From contig NZ_JAHOPB010000002.1 of the NCBI RefSeq assembly GCF_019039055.1, positions 558,001 through 622,000 on the forward strand: a stretch of DNA of 64,000 bases, in the 5' to 3' direction. Source of the stretch: Reyranella humidisoli. Lineage in GTDB: Bacteria > Pseudomonadota > Alphaproteobacteria > Reyranellales > Reyranellaceae. The stretch's first letter is position 1. Every line of letters begins with the position of its first letter. The notes below the pieces were generated by a model. The model ran no database searches and was not told the origin of the DNA. It worked only from the letters and a program-made list of their open reading frames with translations. Shown piece after piece: positions 27,999 to 41,113 of the stretch. The translations under genes were made by a program, and so were the position numbers.

Positions 27999-30026
27999 AT
28001 GCGGATCCCCTGGAGGCGCGTGGCGGTGATCACGGCGGTGGCGGTGCCGATCGTCGCCGTCGTCGGCGTCGTCTGGGCCGCCACCCGGGACCTGTCGCGT
28101 TATCAGGCTCGATTGACCGAACAGGTCCGCAAGGTCACGGGACGAGAGTTGGCCGCCCGCGTGCCGCTCACCGTCAGGCTCGGCAGCGAGCCGGCGATGG
28201 TGGCCGAAGGCGTCACCCTTTCGAACGCAGCCTGGGGCTCGCGGCCCGATCTGGCGCGCGTGCGCCGCCTGACGCTCTTCCTCGATCCGTTCTCGCTGTT
28301 CCTGGGCGAAGTGAAGATCGGCCGGATCCTGCTCGAAGGCGCCGACATACTCGTCGAGCGCAACGAGGTGGGTGACGCCAATCTCGAAATGCTGCCACCA
28401 CCCGATGGATCGGGCCCCCATCCCGGCGACAATCGATCGCTCCGGCTGCGTACCGTTGCCGCCTTCCCGTGGATCAGCACCGTCGAGATTCGCGATTCCG
28501 TCCTGACCGTGTCCGAGGGCGCGGGCCGTCCGCCGGCCGTCGTCGAGATTCCGAATGCCACGCTGAAGTCGCAGGCGCCGAACCAGACCCTGCAGGTCGA
28601 TGGACGGTTCGGCGTGGCGCAGGGCGTGCCGATGGACCTCACCGGGACCGCGGGCTCCTTCAACGGCTGGATGGCCGGACTTCCCGGCAATATCGATCTG
28701 CAGGGCGGGTTCGGCGGCGGCAGGATCTCGCTCAAGGGCAGCATCAATGCCAAGGGCACGTCGCTGCAGATCAATTCCGAAGGCACCGACGTCTCGGTGT
28801 TGGGACCTTACATTCGTCTGCCCGTGCCGTCGGGCGGTCCCTACGTGATGAACACCAAGGCCTCGACCCAGCGCAACGGTTTCAAGGTCGAGGTCCAGAC
28901 GCTGAAGGTCGGCAACAGCGAAGCCTCGGGAGAGGCGCTGTTCCGCGTCGACCGCAAGGGCACGCCGACGATCGTCGTCAATGCCGACATCGCGCGCCTG
29001 GATGCAGCGGAGTTGAAGGCGGCACCCGTGGTTGCGGCGCCGGCGGCGGCTTCGCAGGCACCGGTCCAGCCGCCGCGCCTCATTCCCACGATGCCCTTCG
29101 TTGCCAGCTGGCTCGGCCGGTCGGCCCTCTCCGTGACGGTGCGTCTGGGAGAAGTCGTAGGTCTCGGCGCGAAGATGCAGAACGCCTCGGTAACGCTGGT
29201 TTCGGGCGAGACGCGCTTCACATTCCGGGCGGCGGCGACCATCGGTAACGGCTCGGCCGGCGTCGATCTCGTCTACGATCCTGCAGGCCGCCTGGGCCAG
29301 ACCACGCTGACGGCGACGGCCAATCGCGTGTCGCTCGGCGAGATCTCGACCCTGCTGGGGCTCGATCTCGGCCTGCGCGACGGCGTGGCCGATCTGGACC
29401 TGCGCCTGCGCGGCGGCGGCCGCACGACGCGCGACGCGCTGAACTCCGCGAGCGGCTCGATCGACGTGGCGATGGGCAAGGGGTTCTGGCCGCACAGCCA
29501 GCTTGCGAACTGGCCGCCGGAGACGCAGCGCCTCCTCGGCGGCACGGATGCCGGCGTGCCGTTCAACTGCATCGCCGGGCGCTTCGAGGTCAGCAGTGGC
29601 GTCGCCAACCTGCGGCGCCTCGTCGTGGATACGCCGCGCGGCGTGCTGGTTGGGGGTGGCTATTTCCACCTGCGCACCGAGGGCTGGGAGTTCATCGTCG
29701 CGCCCGAGGCTCGCGACAACCAGAACGCCTCGTTGGCGACGCCGATGCGCATCAAGGGCGGCGCGGGCAAGCAGACGGCGAGCGCTCTCGATCCCAACCT
29801 GTCCAAGCTGCTGGTGGGCGGCGGTACGATTCCCAGCCTCGTCGCCCAGGTGACGCAGGCCGGCCGGCAGGCCGGCGCCAATGCCTGCGCGGTCCTGGCA
29901 CCCCGTGTCGAAGCCCTGCGGCCCGGCCTGCGGGCCCAGTTGCCCGTTCCGACGTCCGATGTCCGGCAGCGGGCGTCGCGGCCCGCGGCGCAGACACCCG
30001 GTCCGCAGCGCAATCAGCAACGCTAA
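27999..30026 (+). CDS. AsmA-family protein
   Basis: 675 residues from the ATG at 27999. One N-terminal transmembrane helix (residues about 8-27, VAVITAVAVPIVAVVGVVWA) is followed by a long beta-rich periplasmic region. The start of the AsmA domain is recognisable in LTEQVRKVTGRELAARVPLTV and in the lines about WGSRPDLARVRRLTLFLDPFSLFLGEVKIGRI (fragments). AsmA-like proteins are involved in outer-membrane lipid homeostasis and bridge-like lipid transport. The C-terminus is Pro/Gln-rich. It follows rluC by 16 nt, likely co-transcribed. Confidence 0.83.
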   Translation: MRIPWRRVAVITAVAVPIVAVVGVVWAATRDLSRYQARLTEQVRKVTGRELAARVPLTVRLGSEPAMVAEGVTLSNAAWGSRPDLARVRRLTLFLDPFSLFLGEVKIGRILLEGADILVERNEVGDANLEMLPPPDGSGPHPGDNRSLRLRTVAAFPWISTVEIRDSVLTVSEGAGRPPAVVEIPNATLKSQAPNQTLQVDGRFGVAQGVPMDLTGTAGSFNGWMAGLPGNIDLQGGFGGGRISLKGSINAKGTSLQINSEGTDVSVLGPYIRLPVPSGGPYVMNTKASTQRNGFKVEVQTLKVGNSEASGEALFRVDRKGTPTIVVNADIARLDAAELKAAPVVAAPAAASQAPVQPPRLIPTMPFVASWLGRSALSVTVRLGEVVGLGAKMQNASVTLVSGETRFTFRAAATIGNGSAGVDLVYDPAGRLGQTTLTATANRVSLGEISTLLGLDLGLRDGVADLDLRLRGGGRTTRDALNSASGSIDVAMGKGFWPHSQLANWPPETQRLLGGTDAGVPFNCIAGRFEVSSGVANLRRLVVDTPRGVLVGGGYFHLRTEGWEFIVAPEARDNQNASLATPMRIKGGAGKQTASALDPNLSKLLVGGGTIPSLVAQVTQAGRQAGANACAVLAPRVEALRPGLRAQLPVPTSDVRQRASRPAAQTPGPQRNQQR

Positions 30027-30071
30027 GCCCGCCCTTGTCGTCTGGCCGTCCCGGCGTGTAATCCCGACGCG

Positions 30072-30106
30072 ACGATGCGACAGCCGGCTTGTCGATTCCG
30101 CATCGT
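30072..30106. promoter_or_regulatory. Inverted repeat in the leader of the ATP12 gene
   Basis: ACGATGCG at 30072-30079 and CGCATCGT at 30099-30106 form perfect 8-bp arms; an inner pair CGACA (30078-30082) and TGTCG (30090-30094) could pair alternatively. It ends 18 nt before the ATP12 start and just before its GGGAG ribosome-binding site. It may be an mRNA hairpin or an operator. Confidence 0.45.
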
Positions 30107-30124
30107 GATTGTTCCGGGAGCTGA

Positions 30125-30841
30125 ATGAAGCGGTTCTACAAACAAACGGGCGTCGACGAGGGCGAGGGCGGCTTCCGCGTCCTGCTGGACGGCAAACCGA
30201 TGCGGACGCCGGCGAAGGCGACGCTGGTGGTGCCGACGCAGGCTCTCGCGGAGGCGATCGCCGCCGAATGGGATTCTGTGCCCGACAAGGCCGAGATCAA
30301 TGCCGCGCACCTGCCGCTCACGCGCCTGGCTGCGACCGGCGTCGACCGCGTCGCTTCCCGGCGCGACGAAGTGATTGCCGACACGGCGAAGTACGCCGGC
30401 TCGGACCTGCTCTGCTATCGGGCCACCGCTCCGGACAGCCTGGTCAAGCTGCAGCAGGACCGTTGGCAGCCTTTGCTCGACTGGGCCGCCGAGCGGCATG
30501 GCGCGCGTCTGCTCACCGCCGACGGAATCGGCTTCGTCGAGCAGCCGTCGGAGGCCCAGGCACGGCTTCGCGAGGCGGTGGCCGCGCATGGCGATCTGGC
30601 GCTTTCGGCGCTCTACAATCTTACGCATATCGCCGGCTCGGTGGTGATAGCGCTGGCGGTTTCCGACGGCCGTCTTGACGCGGAGGAGGCCTTCACGGCC
30701 GCGCAGACCGACGAGCTTTACCAGATCGATCGCTGGGGCGACGATCCCACCGCCGAGAAGCAGCGCGAGGGCGTGCGCCGGGACATCGGGGCGGGCGCGC
30801 GCTTTCTTTCACTGCTGGAAAACGCGCGACTGCGCGGCTGA
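30125..30841 (+). CDS. ATP12-family F1-ATPase assembly chaperone
   Basis: 238 residues with GGGAG a suitable distance upstream. ATP12 binds the F1 alpha subunit before assembly; it is found in mitochondria and alphaproteobacteria. Characteristic segments are FRVLLDGKPMRTPAKATLVVP, AIAAEWDSV, INAAHLPLTRLAATGVDRV, DLLCYRA, and RWGDDPTAEKQREGVRRDI, with YNLTHIAGSVVIALAV between. Length is typical. No F1Fo genes are in the window. The next gene starts 8 nt downstream. Confidence 0.92.
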   Translation: MKRFYKQTGVDEGEGGFRVLLDGKPMRTPAKATLVVPTQALAEAIAAEWDSVPDKAEINAAHLPLTRLAATGVDRVASRRDEVIADTAKYAGSDLLCYRATAPDSLVKLQQDRWQPLLDWAAERHGARLLTADGIGFVEQPSEAQARLREAVAAHGDLALSALYNLTHIAGSVVIALAVSDGRLDAEEAFTAAQTDELYQIDRWGDDPTAEKQREGVRRDIGAGARFLSLLENARLRG

Positions 30842-30849
30842 GGGGAATC

Positions 30850-31722
30850 ATGGGCGCGGGAACCAGGCTGCGGAAAGTCATGGCGGAAGAGGGACTCGTC
30901 GAGGCGATGGCGGCGCACAGTCCGCTGTCGGCGATGCTCGCAGCAGAGGCCGGCTTCGACGCGATCTGGGCCTCAGGCTTCGAACTGTCCGCGATGTACG
31001 GCGTGCCCGATGTCAGCGTGGTGTCGATGACCCAGCATCTCGACATGACGCGCGCTATTGTGGACCGATCGGGCCTGCCGGTGGTGGCCGACATCGATAC
31101 CGGCTTCGGCAACGCCATCAACGTCCTCTATGCCGTGGAGCAGTACGAGCGCGCCGGCGTCGGCGCGATCGTGATGGAGGACAAGAGCTTCCCCAAGGTC
31201 ACCAGCCTGATCGCCGGCGGCCGGCAGGACATGGTCCGTATCGAGGAGTTCCAGGGCAAGATCGAAGCGGCCCGCTCGGCTCGGCGCGATCCCGATCTCG
31301 TCGTGGTGGCGCGCACCGAGGCGCTGATCGCGGGCCTCGGCCAGGACGAGGCGCTGAAGCGGGCTCGTGCCTATGAAGCCGCGGGCGCTGACCTGATCCT
31401 CGTGCATTCCAAGCAGAAGACGCCGGACGAGATCGAGGCCTTCATCAAGGCCTGGGACGGCAAGGTGCCGATCGCTCTGGTGCCGACCGCCTATCCGCAG
31501 ATGACGGTGGCGCGCGTGCGCGAGCTGAAGAAGGTCGGGCTGCTGATCTGGGGCAACCATGCGATCCGCGCCGCTGTCGGCGCGATGCGCAAGACCTTCG
31601 CCCAGATCCGCAAGGACGGCGGCATCCATGGCGTCGAGGGCAGCATCTCCACGGTCGACGAGGTCTTCGATTTGCAGGGTATGGGAACGGTGAAGGATAA
31701 CGAGAAGCGATTCCTCCGCTAG
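30850..31722 (+). CDS. PEP mutase/isocitrate lyase superfamily enzyme, phosphonopyruvate hydrolase-like
   Basis: 290 residues. The superfamily cleaves or rearranges C-C and C-P bonds of 2-oxo acids. The segment EDKSFPK near residue 113 is the PEP mutase/phosphonopyruvate hydrolase form, as are GRQDMVRIEEFQGKI, RTEALIAGLGQDEAL, HSKQKTPDEIEAF, and GNHAIRAAVGAMRKTF, which closely resemble phosphonopyruvate hydrolase (PphA). Mg-binding residues lie in ADIDTGFGN. No other phosphonate gene (transaminase, phosphonoacetaldehyde hydrolase, C-P lyase) is nearby, so oxaloacetate decarboxylase-like activity remains possible. It is 8 nt after ATP12. Confidence 0.82.
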   Translation: MGAGTRLRKVMAEEGLVEAMAAHSPLSAMLAAEAGFDAIWASGFELSAMYGVPDVSVVSMTQHLDMTRAIVDRSGLPVVADIDTGFGNAINVLYAVEQYERAGVGAIVMEDKSFPKVTSLIAGGRQDMVRIEEFQGKIEAARSARRDPDLVVVARTEALIAGLGQDEALKRARAYEAAGADLILVHSKQKTPDEIEAFIKAWDGKVPIALVPTAYPQMTVARVRELKKVGLLIWGNHAIRAAVGAMRKTFAQIRKDGGIHGVEGSISTVDEVFDLQGMGTVKDNEKRFLR

Positions 31723-31770
31723 ACGTGATCGCGTTATTGGCCGAAAACTGACCGAGGGCCGGAGATTCAG

Positions 31771-33303
31771 ATGCAGAAAATGTTGGAAAAACTCGAGCAA
31801 AGGCGGGCCGCGGCGCGTCTGGGCGGGGGCGAGCGCCGCATCGAAGCTCAGCACGCCAAGGGCAAGCTGACGGCCCGGGAGCGCATCGATGCGCTGCTCG
31901 ATCCGGGGTCGTTCGAGGAATACGACATGTTCGTCGAGCATCGCTCGATCGATTTCGGCATGGAGAACCAGAAGATCCCCGGCGATGGCGTGGTCACCGG
32001 CCACGGCACGATCAACGGCCGTCTCGTCTATGTATTCAGCCAGGATTTCACGGTCTTCGGCGGAGCCTTGTCGGGCATGCACGCCGCCAAGATCTGCAAG
32101 GTCATGGACATGGCGATGAAGGTCGGCGCGCCGGTGCTGGGCCTCAACGACTCGGGCGGTGCGCGCATCCAGGAGGGTGTCGATTCGCTCGCAGGCTATG
32201 CCGACGTCTTCCAGAAGAACGTGCTGGCGTCGGGCGTGATCCCGCAAATCTCGATGGTCATGGGCCCCTGTGCCGGCGGCGCGGTCTATTCGCCGGCGAT
32301 GACCGACTTCATCTTCATGGTGAAGGACAGCTCCTACATGTTCGTCACCGGCCCCGACGTGGTGAAGACCGTCACGCACGAGACGGTGACGCAGGAGGAG
32401 CTGGGCGGTGCGCTCACCCACACGCAGAAGTCCGGCGTGGCCGATCTAGCCTTCGAGAACGACATCGAGGCGCTGCTGCAGCTTCGCCGCTTCGTCGACT
32501 TCCTGCCCTCGAACAACCGCGAGAAGGCGCCGGTCCGCATCACGCTGGATCCGATCGATCGCGACGATCTCTCGCTCGACACGCTGGTGCCGGAGAATCC
32601 CAACAAGCCCTACGACATCAAGGAACTGATCCTGAAGGTCGTCGACGAGGGTGACTTCTTCGAACTGTCGCCGGAGTGGGCGGCGAACATGGTGGTGGGC
32701 TTCGGCCGCATGGCCGGCCGCCCGGTGGGCTTCGTCGCCAACCAGCCGATGGTGCTGGCGGGCTGCCTGGACATCGACAGTTCGCGCAAGGCCGCGCGCT
32801 TCGTGCGGTTCTGCGACGCCTTCAACATTCCGATCGTGACCTTCGTCGACGTGCCGGGCTTCCTGCCGGGCACGACGCAGGAATATGGCGGGATCATCAA
32901 GCACGGCGCCAAGCTGCTCTACGCCTATGCCGAGGCGACTGTGCCGAAGGTGACGGTCATCACCCGCAAGGCCTATGGCGGCGCCTACGACGTCATGGCG
33001 TCGAAGCATCTGCGCGGCGACGTGAACTACGCCTGGCCGGGCGCGGAGATCGCGGTGATGGGCGCCAAGGGCGCCGTCGAGATCATCTTCCGCTCCGACA
33101 TCGGCGACGCAAAGAAGATCGCGGCGCGCACCGAGGAGTATCGTGAGAAGTTCGCCAACCCATTCGTGGCGGCCAACCGCGGCTTCATCGACGACGTGAT
33201 CATGCCCCACGGCACGCGCCGCCGGATCTGCAAGGCGCTGGCCACGCTCGAGACCAAGCGGCTCGAGAATCCGTGGCGCAAGCACGGCAACGTGCCGCTG
33301 TGA
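31771..33303 (+). CDS. pccB: Propionyl-CoA carboxylase beta subunit (carboxyltransferase)
   Basis: 510 residues. It transfers CO2 from carboxybiotin on PccA to propionyl-CoA, giving methylmalonyl-CoA. The crotonase-like halves show [43 protein letters not shown], and in the second half [31 protein letters not shown] (fragments). These are strongly PccB-like. A small membrane protein and pccA follow, giving a pccB-x-pccA operon. Methylmalonyl-CoA mutase, the next B12-dependent step, is not in the window, although adenosylcobalamin synthesis is. Confidence 0.95.
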   Translation: MQKMLEKLEQRRAAARLGGGERRIEAQHAKGKLTARERIDALLDPGSFEEYDMFVEHRSIDFGMENQKIPGDGVVTGHGTINGRLVYVFSQDFTVFGGALSGMHAAKICKVMDMAMKVGAPVLGLNDSGGARIQEGVDSLAGYADVFQKNVLASGVIPQISMVMGPCAGGAVYSPAMTDFIFMVKDSSYMFVTGPDVVKTVTHETVTQEELGGALTHTQKSGVADLAFENDIEALLQLRRFVDFLPSNNREKAPVRITLDPIDRDDLSLDTLVPENPNKPYDIKELILKVVDEGDFFELSPEWAANMVVGFGRMAGRPVGFVANQPMVLAGCLDIDSSRKAARFVRFCDAFNIPIVTFVDVPGFLPGTTQEYGGIIKHGAKLLYAYAEATVPKVTVITRKAYGGAYDVMASKHLRGDVNYAWPGAEIAVMGAKGAVEIIFRSDIGDAKKIAARTEEYREKFANPFVAANRGFIDDVIMPHGTRRRICKALATLETKRLENPWRKHGNVPL

Positions 33304-33313
33304 CGGGACCGAC

Positions 33314-33532
33314 GTGCATCTCTCTCCCGAGGAGCGCCTGCGGCGCGGCCGGATCGTGCGCAAGCACCTGATGGTCGGTCTTCTTGCGCTGCTCGTGATC
33401 ATCCCGCTGAATTTCATCGTCAGCCGCCAGTATCCGTGGTGGCTCTGGGTCCTCATCGTCTGGTTGCCCCTGATCGCCGCCCACTCGCTGTGGGCCAAGG
33501 GCTTCTTCGATCGCAGAAAAGAAGGAATGTGA
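33314..33532 (+). CDS. Small 2TM-domain membrane protein
   Basis: 72 residues from a GTG at 33314, 10 nt after pccB and 2 nt before pccA. Two hydrophobic helices (about residues 19-36 and 41-58) joined by SRQYPWW, with basic ends (RLRRGRIVRKH, FDRRKEGM), resemble the small bacterial 2TM domain. Position between pccB and pccA suggests co-expression; function is unknown. Short length and a GTG start leave some doubt, but spacing to both neighbours argues that it is translated. Confidence 0.7.
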   Translation: MHLSPEERLRRGRIVRKHLMVGLLALLVIIPLNFIVSRQYPWWLWVLIVWLPLIAAHSLWAKGFFDRRKEGM

Positions 33533-33534
33533 GC

Positions 33535-35610
<2,076 letters not shown>

Positions 35611-35614
35611 GCGG

Positions 35615-35896
35615 ATGGCGCTGCAGGCGCGCCTCGGCATCACCGGCCGCGTGCAGGGCGTGGGCTATCGCGACTGGGCGATGGCCACCGCGCAGAGGCT
35701 CGGTCTGAAGGGCTGGGTGCGAAACCGCTCGGACGGGTCGGTCGAGGCGCTGGTCGTGGGCGAGGACGACGCGGTGGGCAAGATGATCGAAGCCTGCCGT
35801 CGCGGGCCGACGCTGGCCAAGGTGGATGCGGTCGACGTCGAGCCGGTCGACCTCGATGTCCTGCCGTCGGACTTCAGGCGGCTGCCGACGGCCTGA
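35615..35896 (+). CDS. acyP: Acylphosphatase
   Basis: 93 residues from the ATG at 35615. It hydrolyses carboxyl phosphates. Catalytic Arg is in GRVQGVGYRDW (near residue 16) and catalytic Asn in WVRNRSDGSVE (near residue 37). The fold ends in the normal place. It is 4 nt after pccA, so probably the distal gene of the pcc operon. The parDE promoter begins almost immediately after its stop. Confidence 0.93.
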   Translation: MALQARLGITGRVQGVGYRDWAMATAQRLGLKGWVRNRSDGSVEALVVGEDDAVGKMIEACRRGPTLAKVDAVDVEPVDLDVLPSDFRRLPTA

Positions 35897-35908
35897 ACTT
35901 TCCAGCGG

Positions 35909-35939
35909 CATTGGCATATATTGCCAATGACCCTATACT
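35909..35939 (+). promoter_or_regulatory. parDE promoter with embedded palindromic operator
   Basis: Arms CATTGGCA (35909-35916) and TGCCAATG (35922-35929) form a perfect 8-bp palindrome around TATAT. The -35 TTGGCA (35911-35916) is the left arm, and after exactly 17 nt comes TATACT (35934-35939). The predicted start site is at or next to the parD ATG at 35946, so the transcript should be leaderless; no Shine-Dalgarno precedes the ATG. An antitoxin or toxin-antitoxin complex bound to the palindrome would occlude the promoter, as expected for autoregulation. Confidence 0.75.
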
Positions 35940-35945
35940 GCCTAC

Positions 35946-36203
35946 ATGGCTACCACTATGAATGTGGCTATCTCGCCGGAACTCAAGGCACACGTCGACC
36001 GAGAGATCGCGGCAGGACGCTATGCTTCTTCGAGCGAGTACGTCCGCGACTTGATCCGAAGGGACCAGCAGGCCAAGGCGGAGGAGCGGCTGGCCGAGTT
36101 GGTCCGCGAGGGGCTGGAAAGCCCTGTCGAAGCCGAAGACCCCGTCTTCTGGCAAAAGCGGCGGGAAACCCTGCGACGGACGATCGCAAAAAGACGCTCG
36201 TGA
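35946..36203 (+). CDS. parD: ParD-family type II antitoxin (ribbon-helix-helix/CopG-like)
   Basis: 85 residues. The N-terminus MATTMNVAISPELKAHVDREIAAGRYASSSEYVRDLIRR (parts) is the ParD DNA-binding ribbon-helix-helix, followed by a charged C-terminal tail that would wrap the toxin. The stop overlaps the toxin start as GTGA. Expected to repress its own promoter through the palindrome just upstream. No Shine-Dalgarno is present, consistent with leaderless translation; an internal ATG at 35958 is a less likely start. Confidence 0.9.
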   Translation: MATTMNVAISPELKAHVDREIAAGRYASSSEYVRDLIRRDQQAKAEERLAELVREGLESPVEAEDPVFWQKRRETLRRTIAKRRS

Positions 36204-36526
36204 AGCTCGTCCAGCGGCGACGCGCAGTCGAGGACATCGACGAGCACGCCGCTTACATCGCCGAACGCAATACCCGCGCCGCCTACCGTTTTCTGGATAA
36301 GGTCGAGCAGGCGTTCGAAGTCCTGCGGCGTCATCCAGGGATCGGCTCACCCCGGCTCGACCATATCGTCAGCGGCCTTCGCGTCTGGCCGGTTTCGGGC
36401 TTCGAATCTTATGTGGTCCTCTACTTCATAACCCGCGGCGCCATTCAGGTCGTGCGCATCGTGCATGCCGCGCGCGACCTGGAGGAGCTGCTCAAAGGGC
36501 AATGGGAAGAGGGGCCTCGGTCGTAG
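36200..36526 (+). CDS. parE: ParE-family type II toxin (RelE/ParE superfamily)
   Basis: 108 residues from a GTG at 36200 overlapping the ParD stop by 4 nt; a longer open frame upstream is only the shadow of parD. ParE toxins typically target DNA gyrase. The RelE/ParE fold shows [53 protein letters not shown] and [17 protein letters not shown]. Both C-terminal Arg and hydrophobic features are intact, so the pair looks functional. The last 35 nt overlap the 3' end of lipB on the opposite strand. Confidence 0.9.
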   Translation: MKLVQRRRAVEDIDEHAAYIAERNTRAAYRFLDKVEQAFEVLRRHPGIGSPRLDHIVSGLRVWPVSGFESYVVLYFITRGAIQVVRIVHAARDLEELLKGQWEEGPRS

Positions 36527-37178
36527 CGCCGAACACTTCCTGGAAGGTCTCCGCGAGGGCTGCATCGAGGTCGGCCAGGGTCACCGGCAGGCCGAGATCG
36601 ACCAGCGATGTCACGCCATGGTCGGCAATGCCGCAGGGAACGATTCCCGCATAGTGCGAAAGGTCGGGCTCCACGTTGATGGAGATGCCGTGGAAGGCCA
36701 CCCAGTGGCGGATGCGCACGCCGATGGCGGCGATCTTGTCCTCGCGCGGCGTGCCGTCGGGCAAAGGCGGCTTGTCGGGCCGGACGACCCACACGCCGAC
36801 GCGGCCCTCGCGCCGTTCGGCCTTCACGTTGAAGCGGCCGAGCGTGCGGATGGTCCATTCCTCGAGGTCGGATACATAGCGGCGCACGTCCTGGCGGCGT
36901 GCCCTGAGGTCGAGCATCGCATAGGCCACCCTCTGGCCGGGGCCGTGATAGGTGTATTGGCCGCCGCGGCCCGCGACATGGACCGGAAAACGTGCGGGTT
37001 CGAGCAGGTCCTGGGAGCGGGCGCTGGTGCCCGCTGTGTAGAGCGGGGGGTGCTCCAGCAGCCAGATCATCTCGCCCGCCCGGCCGGCGCGGATGTCCGC
37101 AACCCGCGCCTCCATGGCGGCGAGTGCTTCCGGATACGGGACGGCGCTGTCTGCGATGCGCCATTCGGGCCTGTTCAT
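36492..37178 (-). CDS. lipB: Octanoyl-[ACP]:protein N-octanoyltransferase
   Basis: 228 residues. It transfers octanoate from ACP to lipoyl domains. Motifs: [16 protein letters not shown] near residue 71 and the catalytic pair Lys in [11 protein letters not shown] (near 148) and Cys in [13 protein letters not shown] (near 180). Length is normal. Its C-terminal coding region overlaps parE, which may be a consequence of toxin-antitoxin insertion beside it. It diverges from the tRNA-Leu gene. Confidence 0.94.
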   Translation of the reverse strand: MNRPEWRIADSAVPYPEALAAMEARVADIRAGRAGEMIWLLEHPPLYTAGTSARSQDLLEPARFPVHVAGRGGQYTYHGPGQRVAYAMLDLRARRQDVRRYVSDLEEWTIRTLGRFNVKAERREGRVGVWVVRPDKPPLPDGTPREDKIAAIGVRIRHWVAFHGISINVEPDLSHYAGIVPCGIADHGVTSLVDLGLPVTLADLDAALAETFQEVFGATTEAPLPIAL

Positions 37179-37220
37179 GGGGGCAAAATCGGCACTTCCG
37201 GGTCTTCGTGCAAGCCCGCC

Positions 37221-37249
37221 TTGCCACTGGGGGGGCGATTTGGTATCCC
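37221..37249 (+). promoter_or_regulatory. Candidate promoter of tRNA-Leu
   Basis: TTGCCA at 37221-37226 and TATCCC at 37244-37249, 17 nt apart, followed by a GC-rich discriminator and a start site about 12 nt before the tRNA. The -10 matches only half of consensus. The GC-rich discriminator is typical of stable-RNA promoters under stringent control. Confidence 0.35.
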
Positions 37250-37267
37250 CCGCGCCGTCGATCCGGC

Positions 37268-37352
37268 GCGGCCATGGCGGAATTGGTAGACGCGCTAGCT
37301 TGAGGTGCTAGTGCCGCGAGGCGTGGAAGTTCGAGTCTTCTTGGCCGCACCA
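37268..37352 (+). tRNA. tRNA-Leu (anticodon GAG), CCA encoded
   Basis: 85 nt with encoded CCA at 37350-37352. Acceptor stem GCGGCCA (37268-37274) pairs with TGGCCGC (37342-37348). Anticodon stem CTAGC/GCTAG encloses the loop TTGAGGT with anticodon GAG at 37302-37304, reading CUC and CUU. A long variable arm (class II) and a T arm GAAG-TTCGAGT-CTTC are present. It lies divergent from lipB and is followed by a strong terminator 34 nt downstream. Confidence 0.95.
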
Positions 37353-37385
37353 TCGCCGGTTCGATGAAAAGGTAGACGAGAGGTC

Positions 37386-37427
37386 GCCGCCTGTTGGTAA
37401 AGTCCAACTGGCGGCCCTTTTGTTTTT
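37386..37427 (+). terminator. Rho-independent terminator after tRNA-Leu, just before maeB
   Basis: Stem GCCGCC plus GTTGG (37386-37397) pairs with CCAAC plus GGCGGC (37404-37415), interrupted by a T-T mismatch, around a 6-nt loop. CCTTTTGTTTTT follows to 37427. It ends only 5 nt before the maeB ribosome-binding site, so it terminates the tRNA transcript or attenuates maeB. Confidence 0.85.
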
Positions 37428-37444
37428 CAGGCGGGAGACGAGCT

Positions 37445-39723
<2,279 letters not shown>

Positions 39724-39727
<4 letters not shown>

Positions 39728-41085
39728 GCAGCGAGATCGACCACCTCGATGAAGTGACGCCGGACCTGGTCCGGCGAGTCGAGGCGGCGCTCGCCGAGAA
39801 CAGGCCGGAAGACGCGAGGGGGCTGCTGGCCAACCTGAGCGCCACCGGCCAGGCGTCCATCCTCGAACAGATCTCGGAGGCCGAGCGCGACAAGCTCGTC
39901 GGCATCCTCAAGGGCGACCTCGATCCGGAGGCCCTGACCGAACTCGACGAGGAAGTGCTCGAGGACGTCCTCGACCAGCTCGACAGCAAGGAGATTGCGG
40001 CTGCCGCCCGAGAGCTGGAAGCCGACGATGCCGCAACCATTCTCGAAGACCTGTCGGAAGACGAGCGACAGGAAGTCCTGGCGGAAATCCCGGCCGACGA
40101 ACGTGCCGACATCGAGCGGGCACTGGCCTATCCGGAAGACACGGCCGGCCGCCTCATGCAGCGTTCGCTGGTCAAGGTCGCCGACAGCTGGACCGTGGGC
40201 CAGGTGATCGACTATTGCCGCGAAGCGACCGACCTGCCCGACGACGTGTACGACATCTTCGTGGTCGACGAGACCGGTCGCCTGCGCGGCTCGGTGCCGC
40301 TCGGCCGCATGCTGCGCACCAAGCGTCCGGTACCGATCTTCGACATCGTCGATCCCGACATCCCGTCGCTGCCCGCGACGGCCGACCAGGCCGAAGTGGC
40401 GCACGTCTTCCGCGACAAGAACCTGGTCTCGTGCCCGGTCGTCGACGACGACGGGCGGCTGCAGGGCGTGATCATGGTCGACGACGTCGTCGACGTGATC
40501 GACGAGGAGGCCGAAGAAGACCTGCTCAAGATGGGCGGCGTCGGCTCCGACGACATGCATGCCGACACCGTGACGACGGCCCGGCTGCGGGCGCCCTGGC
40601 TGCTGGTCAATGTGGCGACCGCCCTTGTCGCGTCTTTCGTCATCAGCCAGTTCGAGGACACGATCGAGAAGATCGTGATCCTGGCCGCCCTCATGCCGAT
40701 CGTCGCGTCGATGGGCGGCAATGCGGGCATCCAGACCGTCACCGTCACGGTGCGCGCACTGGCGATGGGCGAATTGACCGCCGCCAACGGGATGCGCTTC
40801 ATTGCCAAGGAAGCGGTCGTCGGCAGTCTCAACGGGCTCCTGTTCGCGACGCTGCTGGCCGTGGGCGTGGTCCTGATCTTCCACGATTGGCGGCTGGGCG
40901 CGGTGATTGCCGCCTCCATGGTCTGCAACCTGATGGCCGCGGCGCTGGCGGGCTCGCTGATCCCTCTCGGGCTGCAGAAGTTCGGCGTCGACCCGGCCGT
41001 CTCCTCGACCGTTTTCCTGACCATGGTCACCGACGTGACCGGCTTCCTGACCTTCCTGGGGCTGGCGACGATCTTCCTGCTTTGA
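39724..41085 (+). CDS. mgtE: Magnesium transporter MgtE
   Basis: 453 residues, start overlapping maeB stop (ATGA). An acidic helical N domain (about 1-130) with LLANLSATGQASILEQISE-like repeats is followed by two CBS domains (roughly 135-260) and a five-helix membrane domain from residue about 285. The pore-region motif MPIVASMGGNAGIQTVTVTVRAL is diagnostic (fragments). Acidic residues of the N/CBS gate sense cytosolic magnesium. Coupling to maeB is notable because malic enzyme requires Mg or Mn. No magnesium riboswitch is visible because there is no leader. Confidence 0.94.
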
Positions 41086-41113
41086 GGTATCGTTTCGTCG
41101 GAGGAGGTCCGTG

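Noticed and set aside
37394..37444. ATG start for maeB at 37394
   Set aside because: It lies inside the terminator stem, lacks a ribosome-binding site and adds non-conserved residues; the TTG at 37445 has GGGAG at correct spacing.
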